Shown in pieces: positions 25,897 to 34,362 of a stretch of DNA of 64,000 nucleotides. How positions within the stretch are numbered: position 1 is the stretch's first letter; every line of letters starts with the position of its first letter. The DNA is taken from positions 434,001-498,000 of the forward strand of contig NZ_CP137852.1 in assembly GCF_033547095.1 (NCBI RefSeq). The letters run 5' to 3'. Origin of the DNA: Sediminicoccus rosea. GTDB lineage: Bacteria; Pseudomonadota; Alphaproteobacteria; Acetobacterales; Acetobacteraceae. The notes beneath the pieces were generated by a model. That model worked only from the letters and a program-made list of their open reading frames with translations. It was not told where the DNA came from and searched no databases. A program made the translations under genes and the position numbers.

Positions 25897-26568
25897 ATGC
25901 ATGGCAGAATCCTCATCATCAATCCGAACTCCAGCCAGGCCTGCACGGCCGGCATCCGCGAGGCCGTGGCCCCCTTCGCCGGGCCCGGCCTGCCGCGCAT
26001 CGAGGTGACGCAGCTGGATGAGGGCCCACCCGCCATCGTCACCTGGCGGGACTGGTTCGGCGTGGCCGAGCCGCTCTGCCGCCGCATCGAGGCCGAGCCG
26101 GCGGAGGCCTATGTCATCGGCTGCGTCAGCGATCCGGGTCTGGAGGCCGCGCGCGGCGTGACCGGCAAGCCGGTGGTGGGCATGTTCCGCTCGGCCGTCG
26201 CGGCCGCGCTGACGCGGGCCGAGCGCTTCGGCATCATCGGCTTCACGGAGAAGTCCCTGCCGCGCCAGCGCCGCGCCCTGCAATCCATGGGCGTCGAGGG
26301 CAACATGGCCGGCTGGATCCCGCTGAACCTGCCCATGCATGTGCTGACCGACCCCATCGCCCCCCAGGCGCGCATCGCCCAGGCGGCGCGGCAACTGGCC
26401 GACCAGGGGGCGGAGGTCATCGTCCTGGGCTGCGCCGGCATGGCCGGCCATGTGGGCGTGACCATGGAAGCCAGCGGCCTGCCGGTGGTGGAACCCTGCC
26501 AGGCGGGGGCCGCGGCCGCGTTGCTCGCCGTGGTGGGGGCGCGCATGCCGGCATTGCTCTCCGCGTGA
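25897..26568 (+). CDS. Asp/Glu/hydantoin racemase family protein
   Basis: A 223-residue protein of the aspartate/glutamate/hydantoin racemase family. The N-terminal GRILIINPNSSQACTAGIRE and the two cysteine motifs (VIGCVSDPGLEAAR and VLGCAGMAG) match hydantoin racemases, where the two Cys act as acid and base. The ATG at 25897 is chosen; a GTG at 25861 is possible. Its stop overlaps the next start (GTGA), giving a racemase-SnoaL-hydrolase run. The substrate is not evident. Confidence 0.87.
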   Translation: MHGRILIINPNSSQACTAGIREAVAPFAGPGLPRIEVTQLDEGPPAIVTWRDWFGVAEPLCRRIEAEPAEAYVIGCVSDPGLEAARGVTGKPVVGMFRSAVAAALTRAERFGIIGFTEKSLPRQRRALQSMGVEGNMAGWIPLNLPMHVLTDPIAPQARIAQAARQLADQGAEVIVLGCAGMAGHVGVTMEASGLPVVEPCQAGAAAALLAVVGARMPALLSA

Positions 26569-26963
26569 GCGCCGATCTGCTGCGGCGCTACTACGCCGCC
26601 TTCAACGCCGCCGACTGGGACGGCATGCTCGCCTGCCTGACCGAGGATGTCGCGCATGACGTGAACCAGGGCGGGCGCGAGACCGGCCGCCCGGCCTTCG
26701 CGGCCTTCCTGGCCCGCATGGAGCGCTGCTACCGCGAGCGGGTGGAGGATCTGGTCGTGATGGTCAGCGCCGATGGCACGCGCGGCGCGGCGGAATTCAC
26801 CATCCACGGCACCTATCTGGTGGCGGATGAGGGCCTGCCCCCGGCGCAGGGCCAGCGCTATGTGCTGCCCGTCGGCGCCTTCTTCGAGATCCGGGAGGGG
26901 GCCATCGCGCGGGTCACGAACTACTACAACCTGCAGGATTGGCTGCGGCAGGTGGGCGGCTGA
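26565..26963 (+). CDS. SnoaL-like/ketosteroid isomerase-fold protein
   Basis: A 132-residue NTF2-like cone protein. It begins LLRRYYAAFNAADWDGMLAC and ends GAIARVTNYYNLQDWLRQV, both characteristic of the SnoaL-like group. The start is a GTG overlapping the TGA of the racemase gene. These proteins bind or isomerise small hydrophobic ligands; the ligand is unknown. It lies seven bases before the hydrolase gene. Confidence 0.83.
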   Translation: MSADLLRRYYAAFNAADWDGMLACLTEDVAHDVNQGGRETGRPAFAAFLARMERCYRERVEDLVVMVSADGTRGAAEFTIHGTYLVADEGLPPAQGQRYVLPVGAFFEIREGAIARVTNYYNLQDWLRQVGG

Positions 26964-26970
26964 AGCCGGG

Positions 26971-27903
26971 ATGTTCCGCCGCGTGATGGTCTATCTCCTC
27001 GCGGCGCTGCCGCTGCTGCTGGTCCTCGCCGTCTGGTGGCTCTACACGCCGGACAAGCCGCGCGCCGAGTTGGAGGCGCGCCATGCCGCGGCCCCCTCCC
27101 AATTCGTCGAGCTGGACGGGCTGCGCCTGCACCTGCGCGACACCGGGCCGCGCGATGCGCCGCCGGTCCTCTTCCTGCACGGCTTCGGTTCCTCCCTGCA
27201 TACCTGGGAGGAGGTGGCGGCGGCGCTCGACCGCGATTTCCGCGTCATCCGGCTCGACCTGCCCGGCTTCGGCCTGACCGGGGCGGACCGCACGGGCGAC
27301 TACAGCGATGCGCGCAGCCATGCCGTGATCCTCGCCCTGATGCAGCGGCTGGGGCTGGCGCGCGTGGCGCTGGTCGGGTCCTCCATGGGTGGGCGCATCG
27401 CCTGGAGCTTCGCCGCCGCGCATCCCGATCGCGTCACGCGCCTGGTGCTGATGGCGCCGGACGGCTTCGCCAGCCCGGGCATCGGCTACGACCAGCCGCC
27501 CCGCGTGCCGCTGCTGCTGCGCGTGCTGCCCTATACCCTGCCCGAGGGGATGCTGCGCGGCTCGCTCCGCCCCGCCTATGGCAATCCGGACGTGCTGACC
27601 GAGGCGCTGTTCGAGCGCTATCGCGACATGATGCTGGCCCCCGGCGTGCGCCAGGCGATTCTCGACCGGATGGGCCAGCATATGCTGCGCCCGCCCGAGC
27701 CGTTGCTGGCGCGTATCCCCGTGCCGGTGCTCCTGCTCTGGGGGGACCGGGATGCGATGGTGCCGGTCAGCAACGCGCAGGATTACCTGCGCGCCCTGCC
27801 CGATGCCCGGCTCGTGACGCTGCCAGGCATCGGCCATGTGCCGATGGAGGAGACCCCCGCCGAGGTGGCGCGGGTGCTGCGGGACTTCCTCAGCGCGCGC
27901 TGA
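26971..27903 (+). CDS. Alpha/beta hydrolase with N-terminal membrane anchor
   Basis: A 310-residue alpha/beta hydrolase. A hydrophobic N-terminal segment (VYLLAALPLLLVLAVWWLY) acts as anchor or signal. The fold is shown by VLFLHGFGSSLHTWEEVAAA, nucleophile Ser in VGSSMGGRIAW, Asp in LLWGDRDAMVP and His in GIGHVPMEETP. It resembles the MhpC/esterase group. Third gene of the run starting with the racemase; substrate unknown. Confidence 0.9.
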   Translation: MFRRVMVYLLAALPLLLVLAVWWLYTPDKPRAELEARHAAAPSQFVELDGLRLHLRDTGPRDAPPVLFLHGFGSSLHTWEEVAAALDRDFRVIRLDLPGFGLTGADRTGDYSDARSHAVILALMQRLGLARVALVGSSMGGRIAWSFAAAHPDRVTRLVLMAPDGFASPGIGYDQPPRVPLLLRVLPYTLPEGMLRGSLRPAYGNPDVLTEALFERYRDMMLAPGVRQAILDRMGQHMLRPPEPLLARIPVPVLLLWGDRDAMVPVSNAQDYLRALPDARLVTLPGIGHVPMEETPAEVARVLRDFLSAR

Positions 27904-27912
27904 TTTCGCGGA

Positions 27913-28314
27913 TCAGATCCGGAAATACGCCGTCATCACCAGCGCGAAGCCCACCAGCGCGGTGAACACCGGGATGAACAGGCTCGGCATCGGCTCGTCC
28001 GGATCGGCCAGCGCGACCAGGCCCGCCGCGCGGCCGCCGCCGGCGAAGCCGAGGCCGAGGCCCAGCACCGCCATGATGGCCGTGTTCAGGCGCGCATGCT
28101 CCGCGTCGAAGGCGAGCAGCCCATCGCGCGCGGCCTCGGCCGCGGCGAGCATGTCCACCGTCAGGAAGAGCTGGCCGAGCAGCCAGAGCGCGGAACCGGC
28201 GAAGACCAGCGGCAGGGCGATGCTCATGAAACCGCCCTGCTGGCCGGTGAGCCTGCGCGTCTCGGCCAGGACAAAGGAGGCGGCGAGAAGCCCGAGCGGA
28301 ATCCAGATCGTCAC
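27913..28314 (-). CDS. Membrane protein of unknown function, about four segments
   Basis: A 133-residue protein with hydrophobic stretches near the N-terminus (WIPLGLLAASFVLA), at IALPLVFAGSALWLLGQLFL, at AIMAVLGLGLGFAGGG and at FIPVFTALVGFALVMTAYF. A GTG at 28314 with GGAG seven bases upstream is the best start. It follows glcE on the same strand after a 137-base gap rich in short repeats. I recognise no family. Its position where glcF is often found is notable but it has no iron-sulfur cysteines. Confidence 0.65.
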   Translation of the reverse strand: MTIWIPLGLLAASFVLAETRRLTGQQGGFMSIALPLVFAGSALWLLGQLFLTVDMLAAAEAARDGLLAFDAEHARLNTAIMAVLGLGLGFAGGGRAAGLVALADPDEPMPSLFIPVFTALVGFALVMTAYFRI

Positions 28315-28365
28315 GCTATTCTCCGAGTGGTGAAGTCGGATGTTGGTCACCACACCGGGAGGCAT

Positions 28366-28443
28366 TTGGCAAGCGCGGAGTTGGCAAGGTTTTGGCAACT
28401 CCGCCCGTGGCAGCCCATCTGTGGCAGCCCGCCCGTCGCAGCC
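28366..28443. repeat. Cluster of short direct and inverted repeats
   Basis: TTGGCAA occurs three times, at 28366, 28381 and 28392. The last two lie in a hairpin whose arms GCGGAGTTG (28375-28383) and CAACTCCGC (28396-28404) are perfectly complementary. A second unit, GTGGCAGCCC, occurs twice immediately after, with a third degenerate copy. The block lies in the gap between glcE and the small membrane protein gene and could be a terminator or an operator. Confidence 0.55.
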
Positions 28444-28451
28444 GCCCCGGC

Positions 28452-29639
28452 TCAGGCGCGCATGCGGCCCGGATTGAGCAGGCCGCGCGGGTCCAGCGTC
28501 GCCTTCACCCGCCGCGCGATGGCGGCAAGCGGCGGCGCCTCCTCGGGCAGAACGGGGACGGTGGCGGCGAGCGAAGCCGGGGCGCGGAACAGGGTGAAGC
28601 TGCCGCGCGCGCCGGCGGCCGCCTGCATCACCGCGCCATGCGCGCGCTCGGTCGCCGGGCCCGCCACCCAGATCAATCCGCCGCCCCAGTCGAGCAGCAG
28701 CTTCGCGTCGAAGGCGGCGCGCAGCGCGATGACGGCGCGCGGCGCGGCTGAGGGGGCGACGGAAAGGCGCCAGATCGCCTCCTCCGGCGCGGCACCCAGC
28801 GGCTCGGCGTCGCGCACGGCGCGCCAGAGCGCGTGGGAGGCGTCGGTGTCGAGCAGGGTGGCCTCACCCAGCGCCGCCAGCTCGTCCCGCAGCTTGCCCA
28901 TGCGGTAGGTGACGCTCTCGCGGAAATCCTCGATGCGGGCGAGGGCGACGAGGCCCGAGAGGCCCATGGGCGCGTGGCCCTCCATCAGCAGCGCGGCGCC
29001 GCTCACGCCATAGGGCGAGCCGAGCGCGGCGCTCAGCGCCGCGACCCCGCGCGCGACGTCGGGCACGCGGATGGCGAGCGTGCCGGTGGCCTCGGCGCGG
29101 GGCAGCACCTTCAGCGTCACCTCGGTCAGCACGCCGAGCGTTCCATGCGCGCCGGTCAGCAGCTTGCAGAGATCAAGCCCCGTCACGTTCTTCAGGACGC
29201 GCCCGCCGGAGCGGAACACCTCGCCCTCGCCGGTTACGGCGCGGATGCCCAGCACATGGTCGCGCATGGCGCCCCACATGATGCGGCGGGGCCCCGAAAG
29301 GTTGGTGGAGACCATGCCGCCCAGCGTCGCCGCCTCGCTGGCGCCGAAGAGGGCGGCGAGGTCGGGCGGTTCGGCGATGATCTGCTGGTTGTTCTCGGCC
29401 AGCGCGGCCTCGATCTCGGGGATGGGCGTGCCGGCGCGGGCGCGGATCATCAGCTCGGTCGGGCGGTAGAGCACGATGCCGGTGAGGTTGCGGGTGGACA
29501 GCGTGCGGGCGGCCTGGACCGGCCGCAGCATGGCGCGCTTGGTGCCGCGGCCCTCGATGCCCAGCGGCTCGCGCGCGGCATGCGCGCGTGCGATCTCGGC
29601 GGCCAGCGCCTCCTCAGTGGCGGGAGCGGTGGCGCTCAT
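28452..29639 (-). CDS. glcE: Glycolate oxidase FAD-binding subunit GlcE
   Basis: A 395-residue subunit of glycolate oxidase, which oxidises glycolate to glyoxylate. It has the PCMH-type FAD domain in shortened form: PTELMIRARAGTPIPEIEAA, then GGMVSTNLSGPRRIMWGAMR, and LKNVTGLDLCKLLTGAHGTLG. The C-terminus ends LDPRGLLNPGRM, the usual closing motif. It overlaps glcD by four bases (ATGA). The third subunit gene glcF, normally next, is absent here. Confidence 0.94.
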   Translation of the reverse strand: MSATAPATEEALAAEIARAHAAREPLGIEGRGTKRAMLRPVQAARTLSTRNLTGIVLYRPTELMIRARAGTPIPEIEAALAENNQQIIAEPPDLAALFGASEAATLGGMVSTNLSGPRRIMWGAMRDHVLGIRAVTGEGEVFRSGGRVLKNVTGLDLCKLLTGAHGTLGVLTEVTLKVLPRAEATGTLAIRVPDVARGVAALSAALGSPYGVSGAALLMEGHAPMGLSGLVALARIEDFRESVTYRMGKLRDELAALGEATLLDTDASHALWRAVRDAEPLGAAPEEAIWRLSVAPSAAPRAVIALRAAFDAKLLLDWGGGLIWVAGPATERAHGAVMQAAAGARGSFTLFRAPASLAATVPVLPEEAPPLAAIARRVKATLDPRGLLNPGRMRA

Positions 29640-31075
29640 GCCGCGATCTTCGGATTGTCGGTGAGCGGGAAGACCTTGGCGGTGTTCAGCAGCCAGTCGG
29701 CGTCGAAGGCGGTCTTGATGGCGCGCTGCAGGTCCAGCTCGCGCGTGGTGAACTGCGCCGTCATCAGGTCGCGCTTCTCGACGCCTACGCCGTGCTCGCC
29801 GGTCAGGCAGCCGCCGACCTCGACGCAGAGCTTGAGGATGTCGGCGCCGAATTCCTCGGCCTTGCGGAAGCTCGACGGGTCATTCGCATCGAACATGATG
29901 AGCGGGTGCAGGTTTCCGTCGCCCGCGTGGAACACATTCGCCACGCCCAGGCCGTATTGCACGCTCATCTCGCCGATGCGCTTGAGCACATGCGGCAGCT
30001 CGCCGGTCGGGATGGTGCCGTCCATGCAGAGATAATCGGGGCTGATGCGGCCCACCGCGCCGAAGGCGCCCTTGCGCCCTTTCCAGATGGCGAGCGACTG
30101 CTCGGCGCTTTCGGCGAGCTTCATGCTGATCGGCTTGAAGCGCGCGCAGATGTCGCGGATCTTGCCGAGCAGCATGTCCTGCTCCTCGGTGCTGCCTTCC
30201 ACCTCGATGATGAGCATGGCCTCGGCATCCAGCGGATAGCCGGCATGGGCGAAGGCCTCGCAGGCATGGATGCAGGGCTTGTCCATGAATTCCAGCGCGA
30301 CGGGGATGATGCCCGAGCCGATGATGGCATCCACCGCCGCCCCCGCGACCTCCACGGAATCAAACGCCGCCAGCATGGCGCGCGCGCCCTCCGGCCCGCG
30401 CAGGATGCGCACCGTCACGTCCGTCACCATGCCGAGCTGCCCCTCGCTGCCGGTGATGAGGCCGAGCCAGTCATAGCCCGCGGCATCCAGGTGATTGCCG
30501 CCGATCTCCAGCACCTCGCCCTCGATGGTCACGAAGGTGACGCCCAGCAGATTGTTCGCCGTCACGCCGTATTTCAGGCAATGCGCGCCGCCGCTGTTCA
30601 TCATCACATTGCCGCCGATCATGCAGGCGAGCTGGGAGGAGGGGTCGGGCGCGTAGAAGAAGCCATCGCCCTCCACCGCCTTGGTGATGCCGATATTGGT
30701 CACGCCCGCCTCGACCACGGCGTAGCGGTCCTCGAGGTTGATCTCCTTGATGCGGTTCATCCGCATCAGCCCCACCACCACCGCATCCGAGAGCGGCAAG
30801 GCCCCACCCGAGAGAGATGTGCCCGCCCCGCGCGGCACCACGCGGATGCCGTTCGCATGGCAATAGCGCAGCACCTGCGCGACCTCCTGCGTCGTGCGCG
30901 GCAGGACGACGGCGAGGGGCATCTGCCGGTAAGCGGCCAGTCCGTCCGTCTCATAGGGCTTCATGCGGATCTCCTCGCCGATCACCGCATCGGCGGGGAG
31001 CAGGCGGCGGAGGTCGGCCAGGATCGTCTCGCGCCGGGCGAGGATCTCGGGCTTGGGGGCAGGAAGGCTGATCAT
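29636..31075 (-). CDS. glcD: Glycolate oxidase catalytic subunit GlcD
   Basis: FAD-linked catalytic subunit of glycolate oxidase, 479 residues. The PCMH FAD-binding domain has VVPRGAGTSLSGGALPLSD and PDPSSQLACMIGGNVMMNSG; the C-terminal cap has VFHAGDGNLHPLIMFD and CLTGEHGVGVEKRDLM, closely matching GlcD. The ATG at 31075 begins the family N-terminus (MISLPAPKPEIL); upstream open frame overlaps the divergent gene. It is followed by glcE. An alternative is a related D-lactate or 2-hydroxyacid dehydrogenase, but pairing with glcE favours glycolate. Confidence 0.94.
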   Translation of the reverse strand: MISLPAPKPEILARRETILADLRRLLPADAVIGEEIRMKPYETDGLAAYRQMPLAVVLPRTTQEVAQVLRYCHANGIRVVPRGAGTSLSGGALPLSDAVVVGLMRMNRIKEINLEDRYAVVEAGVTNIGITKAVEGDGFFYAPDPSSQLACMIGGNVMMNSGGAHCLKYGVTANNLLGVTFVTIEGEVLEIGGNHLDAAGYDWLGLITGSEGQLGMVTDVTVRILRGPEGARAMLAAFDSVEVAGAAVDAIIGSGIIPVALEFMDKPCIHACEAFAHAGYPLDAEAMLIIEVEGSTEEQDMLLGKIRDICARFKPISMKLAESAEQSLAIWKGRKGAFGAVGRISPDYLCMDGTIPTGELPHVLKRIGEMSVQYGLGVANVFHAGDGNLHPLIMFDANDPSSFRKAEEFGADILKLCVEVGGCLTGEHGVGVEKRDLMTAQFTTRELDLQRAIKTAFDADWLLNTAKVFPLTDNPKIAA

Positions 31076-31181
31076 GGGGCGCTGTCCGCGGGTGTCTCTG
31101 GCCCGCAACATGTCGTCGGGGGGGCTTTCCCGCAAGCGGTGGGCCGCCCATGCTTTCGGCCCCTCTCGCCCGGAGCCCCGC

Positions 31182-32006
31182 ATGCAAGCCTGGCGCGCCA
31201 GCCTGCCCATGTACAACCTGCCCGAGATGCGGGCGGAGAACGCCGCCTTCTGGGCCGCGCTTTACGTCGAGCTGGGGGCCGAACTGGGCCCCGAGGGCAT
31301 GACCCACCTGCCCGAGGAACTCACCTTCGACCGGCCGCCCGTGCCCGGCGCCATCGAGGCGGAAAACCTCTTCACCCAGGTCTGCGGCTATCCCTTGCAG
31401 ACCATCTTCCGCGGCCAGGCCCGGCTGCTGGGCGTGCCGACCTACATGGTGGAGCATTGCGCGCCCGGGCGGCATGCGGCGGTCTTCATCGTGCGCGCCG
31501 ATGCGCCGTATCGCGCGCTGGCCGATCTGCGCGGGGCGAAGTTCGTCTTCAACAGCCCGCATTCCAATTCGGGCATGAACCTGCCGCGCCTGGCGCTGGC
31601 CCGCTTCGGCGCCCGCGCGCCCTTCTTCGGCTCCATCACCGAGACGCACAGCCACCCCGCCAATGTGGAGCGCGTGGCGAAGGGCGAGGCGGATGCGACC
31701 TGCGTGGACAATGTCACCTACGCCTTCATGCTGCGGCACCGGCCCTGGGTGGCGGAGCGGACGCGCATCCTGGCGCCGACGCCGAGCACGCCCGCCATCC
31801 CCTTCGTCACCGCCATCACCACGCCCGAGCCGATCGTCGCCGCGCTCCAGGCCGCGCTGGGCCGCGTGGCGCGTGATCCGCGCTGGGCGGTGGCGCGGGC
31901 GGGGCTGATGCTGGCCGATATCCTGCCGCCCGAGGGGACCGACTACCCCGAGCAGCTCCGCTTCGTGGAAGAGGCCGCGGCGCTGGGCTACCCCGAGTTT
32001 CGCTGA
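31182..32006 (+). CDS. Phosphate/phosphonate ABC substrate-binding-like protein (PhnD superfamily)
   Basis: A 274-residue protein of the PhnD-like periplasmic-binding fold. Recognisable are LRGAKFVFNSPHSNSGMNLP, ETHSHPANVERVAKGEADAT and VDNVTYAF. There is no signal peptide at the ATG chosen (31182, preceded by GGAG), so it may be cytoplasmic, unlike true binding proteins. No permease or ATPase is adjacent. It is divergent from glcD over about 105 bases. Ligand unknown. Confidence 0.8.
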   Translation: MQAWRASLPMYNLPEMRAENAAFWAALYVELGAELGPEGMTHLPEELTFDRPPVPGAIEAENLFTQVCGYPLQTIFRGQARLLGVPTYMVEHCAPGRHAAVFIVRADAPYRALADLRGAKFVFNSPHSNSGMNLPRLALARFGARAPFFGSITETHSHPANVERVAKGEADATCVDNVTYAFMLRHRPWVAERTRILAPTPSTPAIPFVTAITTPEPIVAALQAALGRVARDPRWAVARAGLMLADILPPEGTDYPEQLRFVEEAAALGYPEFR

Positions 32007-32071
32007 GCCGCTTGTTCCTTGACCGTAATGGCGGCCGGGCGCAGCCTTCCTGCAACACAGGAGGAAGACCC

Positions 32072-33115
32072 ATGCCCCGATTCCCTTGGCGCGCCCCCTT
32101 GCTGGCGCTCGCCGGCCTTGCGCTGTCCTTCGCGGCGTCGGCGCAGCCGGCCGCCCCCGCCTCCAACACGCTGGATCAGGTGCGCGCGCGGGGCACGCTG
32201 GCCTGCGGCGTGAACGCCAATACCCCTGGCTTCACCACGGTGGACAGCCGGGGCGAGTTCCGCGGGATGGTGGCCGATCTCTGCCGGGGCCTGGCCGCCG
32301 CCATCTTCGGCGACGCGACCAAGGTGCGCTTCGTGCCGCTCTCCTTCGCCACGCGTTTCACGGCACTCGGCGCGGGCGAGGTGGACCTGCTCTTCCTCAC
32401 CAGCACGCAGACCGTGCTGCGTGACACGACCCTCGGCCTGCGCTTCGTGCATCCCTACTTCTATGACGGCCATGGCTTCATGGTGCGGCGCGACGCCAAT
32501 GTGACCGAGGCGCGCGGCCTGGCCGGCGCCACCATCTGCCTGCAGCCGGGCACGACGAACGAGCAGATCACGGCCGAGTATTTCCGCAGCCAGAACCTTG
32601 CCTTCCGGCCCGTGCTCTTCGAGCAGAACGAGCAGGTGCGGGCCGCTCTCGCCGCCGGGCGCTGCGACGCCTTCGGCTTCGACGCCTCGGGCCTCGCCGC
32701 CATGCGCTCCTCCCTGCCCGACCCCAATGCCTGGGTCATCCTGCCGCAACTCTTCTCGAAGGAGCCCTATTCCGCCGTGATCCGGCGCGGCGACGAGGGC
32801 TGGTTCGAGCTGCTGCGCTGGTACACCTTCGCGCTCTTCGAGGCGGAGGAGGCCGGCGTCACCGCCGCCAATGCGGATCAGATGCGCCGCACCACGCAGG
32901 ATGCGAATCTGCGCCGCCTGCTGGGCGCCCTGCCGGAGGTGGGCCAGGCGCTGCGGGTGGATCCCGCCTGGGCGCTGAACGCCATCAAGGCCATCGGCAA
33001 TTACGGCGAGCTCTATGCGCGCCACCTGGGCCCCGCCACGCCCCTCGCCATGCCGCGTGGCAGCAATGAACTCTGGACGCGCGGCGGGTTGCACTACGCG
33101 CCGCCGTTTCGCTGA
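32072..33115 (+). CDS. Amino acid ABC substrate-binding protein (AapJ-like), first of two tandem copies
   Basis: A 347-residue periplasmic binding protein with signal peptide ending AASAQ and preceded by GGAGGAAGA. Typical AapJ/BztA segments are TLDQVRARGTLACGVNA, GMVADLCRGLAAAIFGD and GTTNEQITAEYFRSQNL. AapJ-type proteins bind general L-amino acids. The following gene encodes a close relative. No permease or ATPase lies nearby, so it must use a transporter encoded elsewhere or act as a sensor. Confidence 0.9.
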   Translation: MPRFPWRAPLLALAGLALSFAASAQPAAPASNTLDQVRARGTLACGVNANTPGFTTVDSRGEFRGMVADLCRGLAAAIFGDATKVRFVPLSFATRFTALGAGEVDLLFLTSTQTVLRDTTLGLRFVHPYFYDGHGFMVRRDANVTEARGLAGATICLQPGTTNEQITAEYFRSQNLAFRPVLFEQNEQVRAALAAGRCDAFGFDASGLAAMRSSLPDPNAWVILPQLFSKEPYSAVIRRGDEGWFELLRWYTFALFEAEEAGVTAANADQMRRTTQDANLRRLLGALPEVGQALRVDPAWALNAIKAIGNYGELYARHLGPATPLAMPRGSNELWTRGGLHYAPPFR

Positions 33116-33220
33116 AAAGGGGAATTACAATGCGGTCACGCCGACATCAGATCGGTTGACTCGCATGGCGATCCCGCCCGACCATCCCACTCAGAAAATC
33201 AAGGTTGAGGCAGGCAAAGC

Positions 33221-34249
33221 ATGAAGTGGGATCGGTCCATCCGAGCCGCGCTGGCGGCAGCATGTGTGGCATTCTTCGGAACGGCGGCACAGGCCGGTCC
33301 GACGCTCGATCAGGTCCGCGCACGCGGCACCCTGGTCTGCGGCATCCACACCGGCGTCGCGGGCTTCGCGCTGCCCGACAGCCGCGGCACCTGGCAGGGC
33401 CTCGACGTGGATCTCTGCCGCGGCCTCGCGGTCGCCATCTTCAACGACGTGTCGAAGGTGCGCTTCGTCCCGCTCTCCTCCTCCACGCGCTTCACCGCGC
33501 TGGGCTCGGGCGAGATCGACGTGCTGTTCCGCACCTCGACGCAGACCATGCTGCGCGACACCACGCTCGGCCTGCGCCACGTCACCACCTATTTCTATGA
33601 CGGCCACGGCTTCCTGGTCCGCAACAGCCTCGGCGTGCGCCAGGTGCGCGAGATGAACGGCGCCACCATCTGCCTCATCCAGGGCACGACGAACGAGCAG
33701 GTCACGGCCGACTACTTCCGCAGCGTGAACGTGCCCTTCCGCCCCGTGGTCTTCGAGCGCACCGACCAGGCGGCCGCCGCCCTGCAGGCCGGCCGCTGCG
33801 ACAGCTTCGGCTCCGACGCCTCGCAGCTCGCCGCCGTGCGCTCCACCATGCAGAACCCGCGCGAATGGACCGTCCTGCCCGAGCGCTTCAGCAAGGAGCC
33901 CTACGGCGCCTATGTCCGCCGCGGCGATGACGACTGGTTCGAGCTGGTCCGCTGGTACACCACCGCCATCATCGAGGCGGAGGAGCAGGGCGTCACCGCC
34001 GCCAATGCCGAGCAGATGCGCCGCACCAGCACCAACCCCAACACGCGCCGCCTGCTGGGTGTCACGCCGGAGCTGGGGCAGTCCTTGAAGCTCGATCCGC
34101 TCTGGGCCTACAATGTGATCCGCGCCATCGGCAACTACGGTGAGCTGTATGAGCGCACGATGGGAGAGAATACGCCCGTGGCATTGCCGCGAGGCCCGAA
34201 CAACCTCTGGACCAATGGCGGGCTGATGTACCCCCTGCCGATGCGGTGA
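33221..34249 (+). CDS. Amino acid ABC substrate-binding protein (AapJ-like), second tandem copy
   Basis: A 342-residue binding protein aligning with its upstream neighbour along nearly the whole length (TLDQVRARGTLVCGI, RFTALGSGEIDVLF, DTTLGLRHVTTYFYDGHGF, ELVRWYTTAIIEAEEQGVTA). The signal peptide is MKWDRSIRAALAAACVAFFG with cleavage after AQA. The two are separated by 105 bases and probably arose by duplication. A rho-independent-type terminator follows at 34318. Confidence 0.9.
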   Translation: MKWDRSIRAALAAACVAFFGTAAQAGPTLDQVRARGTLVCGIHTGVAGFALPDSRGTWQGLDVDLCRGLAVAIFNDVSKVRFVPLSSSTRFTALGSGEIDVLFRTSTQTMLRDTTLGLRHVTTYFYDGHGFLVRNSLGVRQVREMNGATICLIQGTTNEQVTADYFRSVNVPFRPVVFERTDQAAAALQAGRCDSFGSDASQLAAVRSTMQNPREWTVLPERFSKEPYGAYVRRGDDDWFELVRWYTTAIIEAEEQGVTAANAEQMRRTSTNPNTRRLLGVTPELGQSLKLDPLWAYNVIRAIGNYGELYERTMGENTPVALPRGPNNLWTNGGLMYPLPMR

Positions 34250-34317
34250 CCAGGGTGACGAGATAAGGTCCGGCCCCGACACAGGGCTGGATCATTCGCG
34301 GCGAAAGCCGGGACTGA

Positions 34318-34350
34318 GCCCCCTTCGGCCGCAAGGTCGGGGGGGTTTTT
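34318..34350 (+). terminator. Intrinsic terminator after the tandem binding protein genes
   Basis: A long stem with some G-U pairs (GCCCCCTTCGGCC, tetraloop GCAA, GGTCGGGGGG) is followed by TTTTT. It starts 69 bases after the stop of the second binding protein gene and lies just ahead of the end of the convergent racemase-fold gene. Confidence 0.8.
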
Positions 34351-34362
34351 CGTTGGCCAGGC

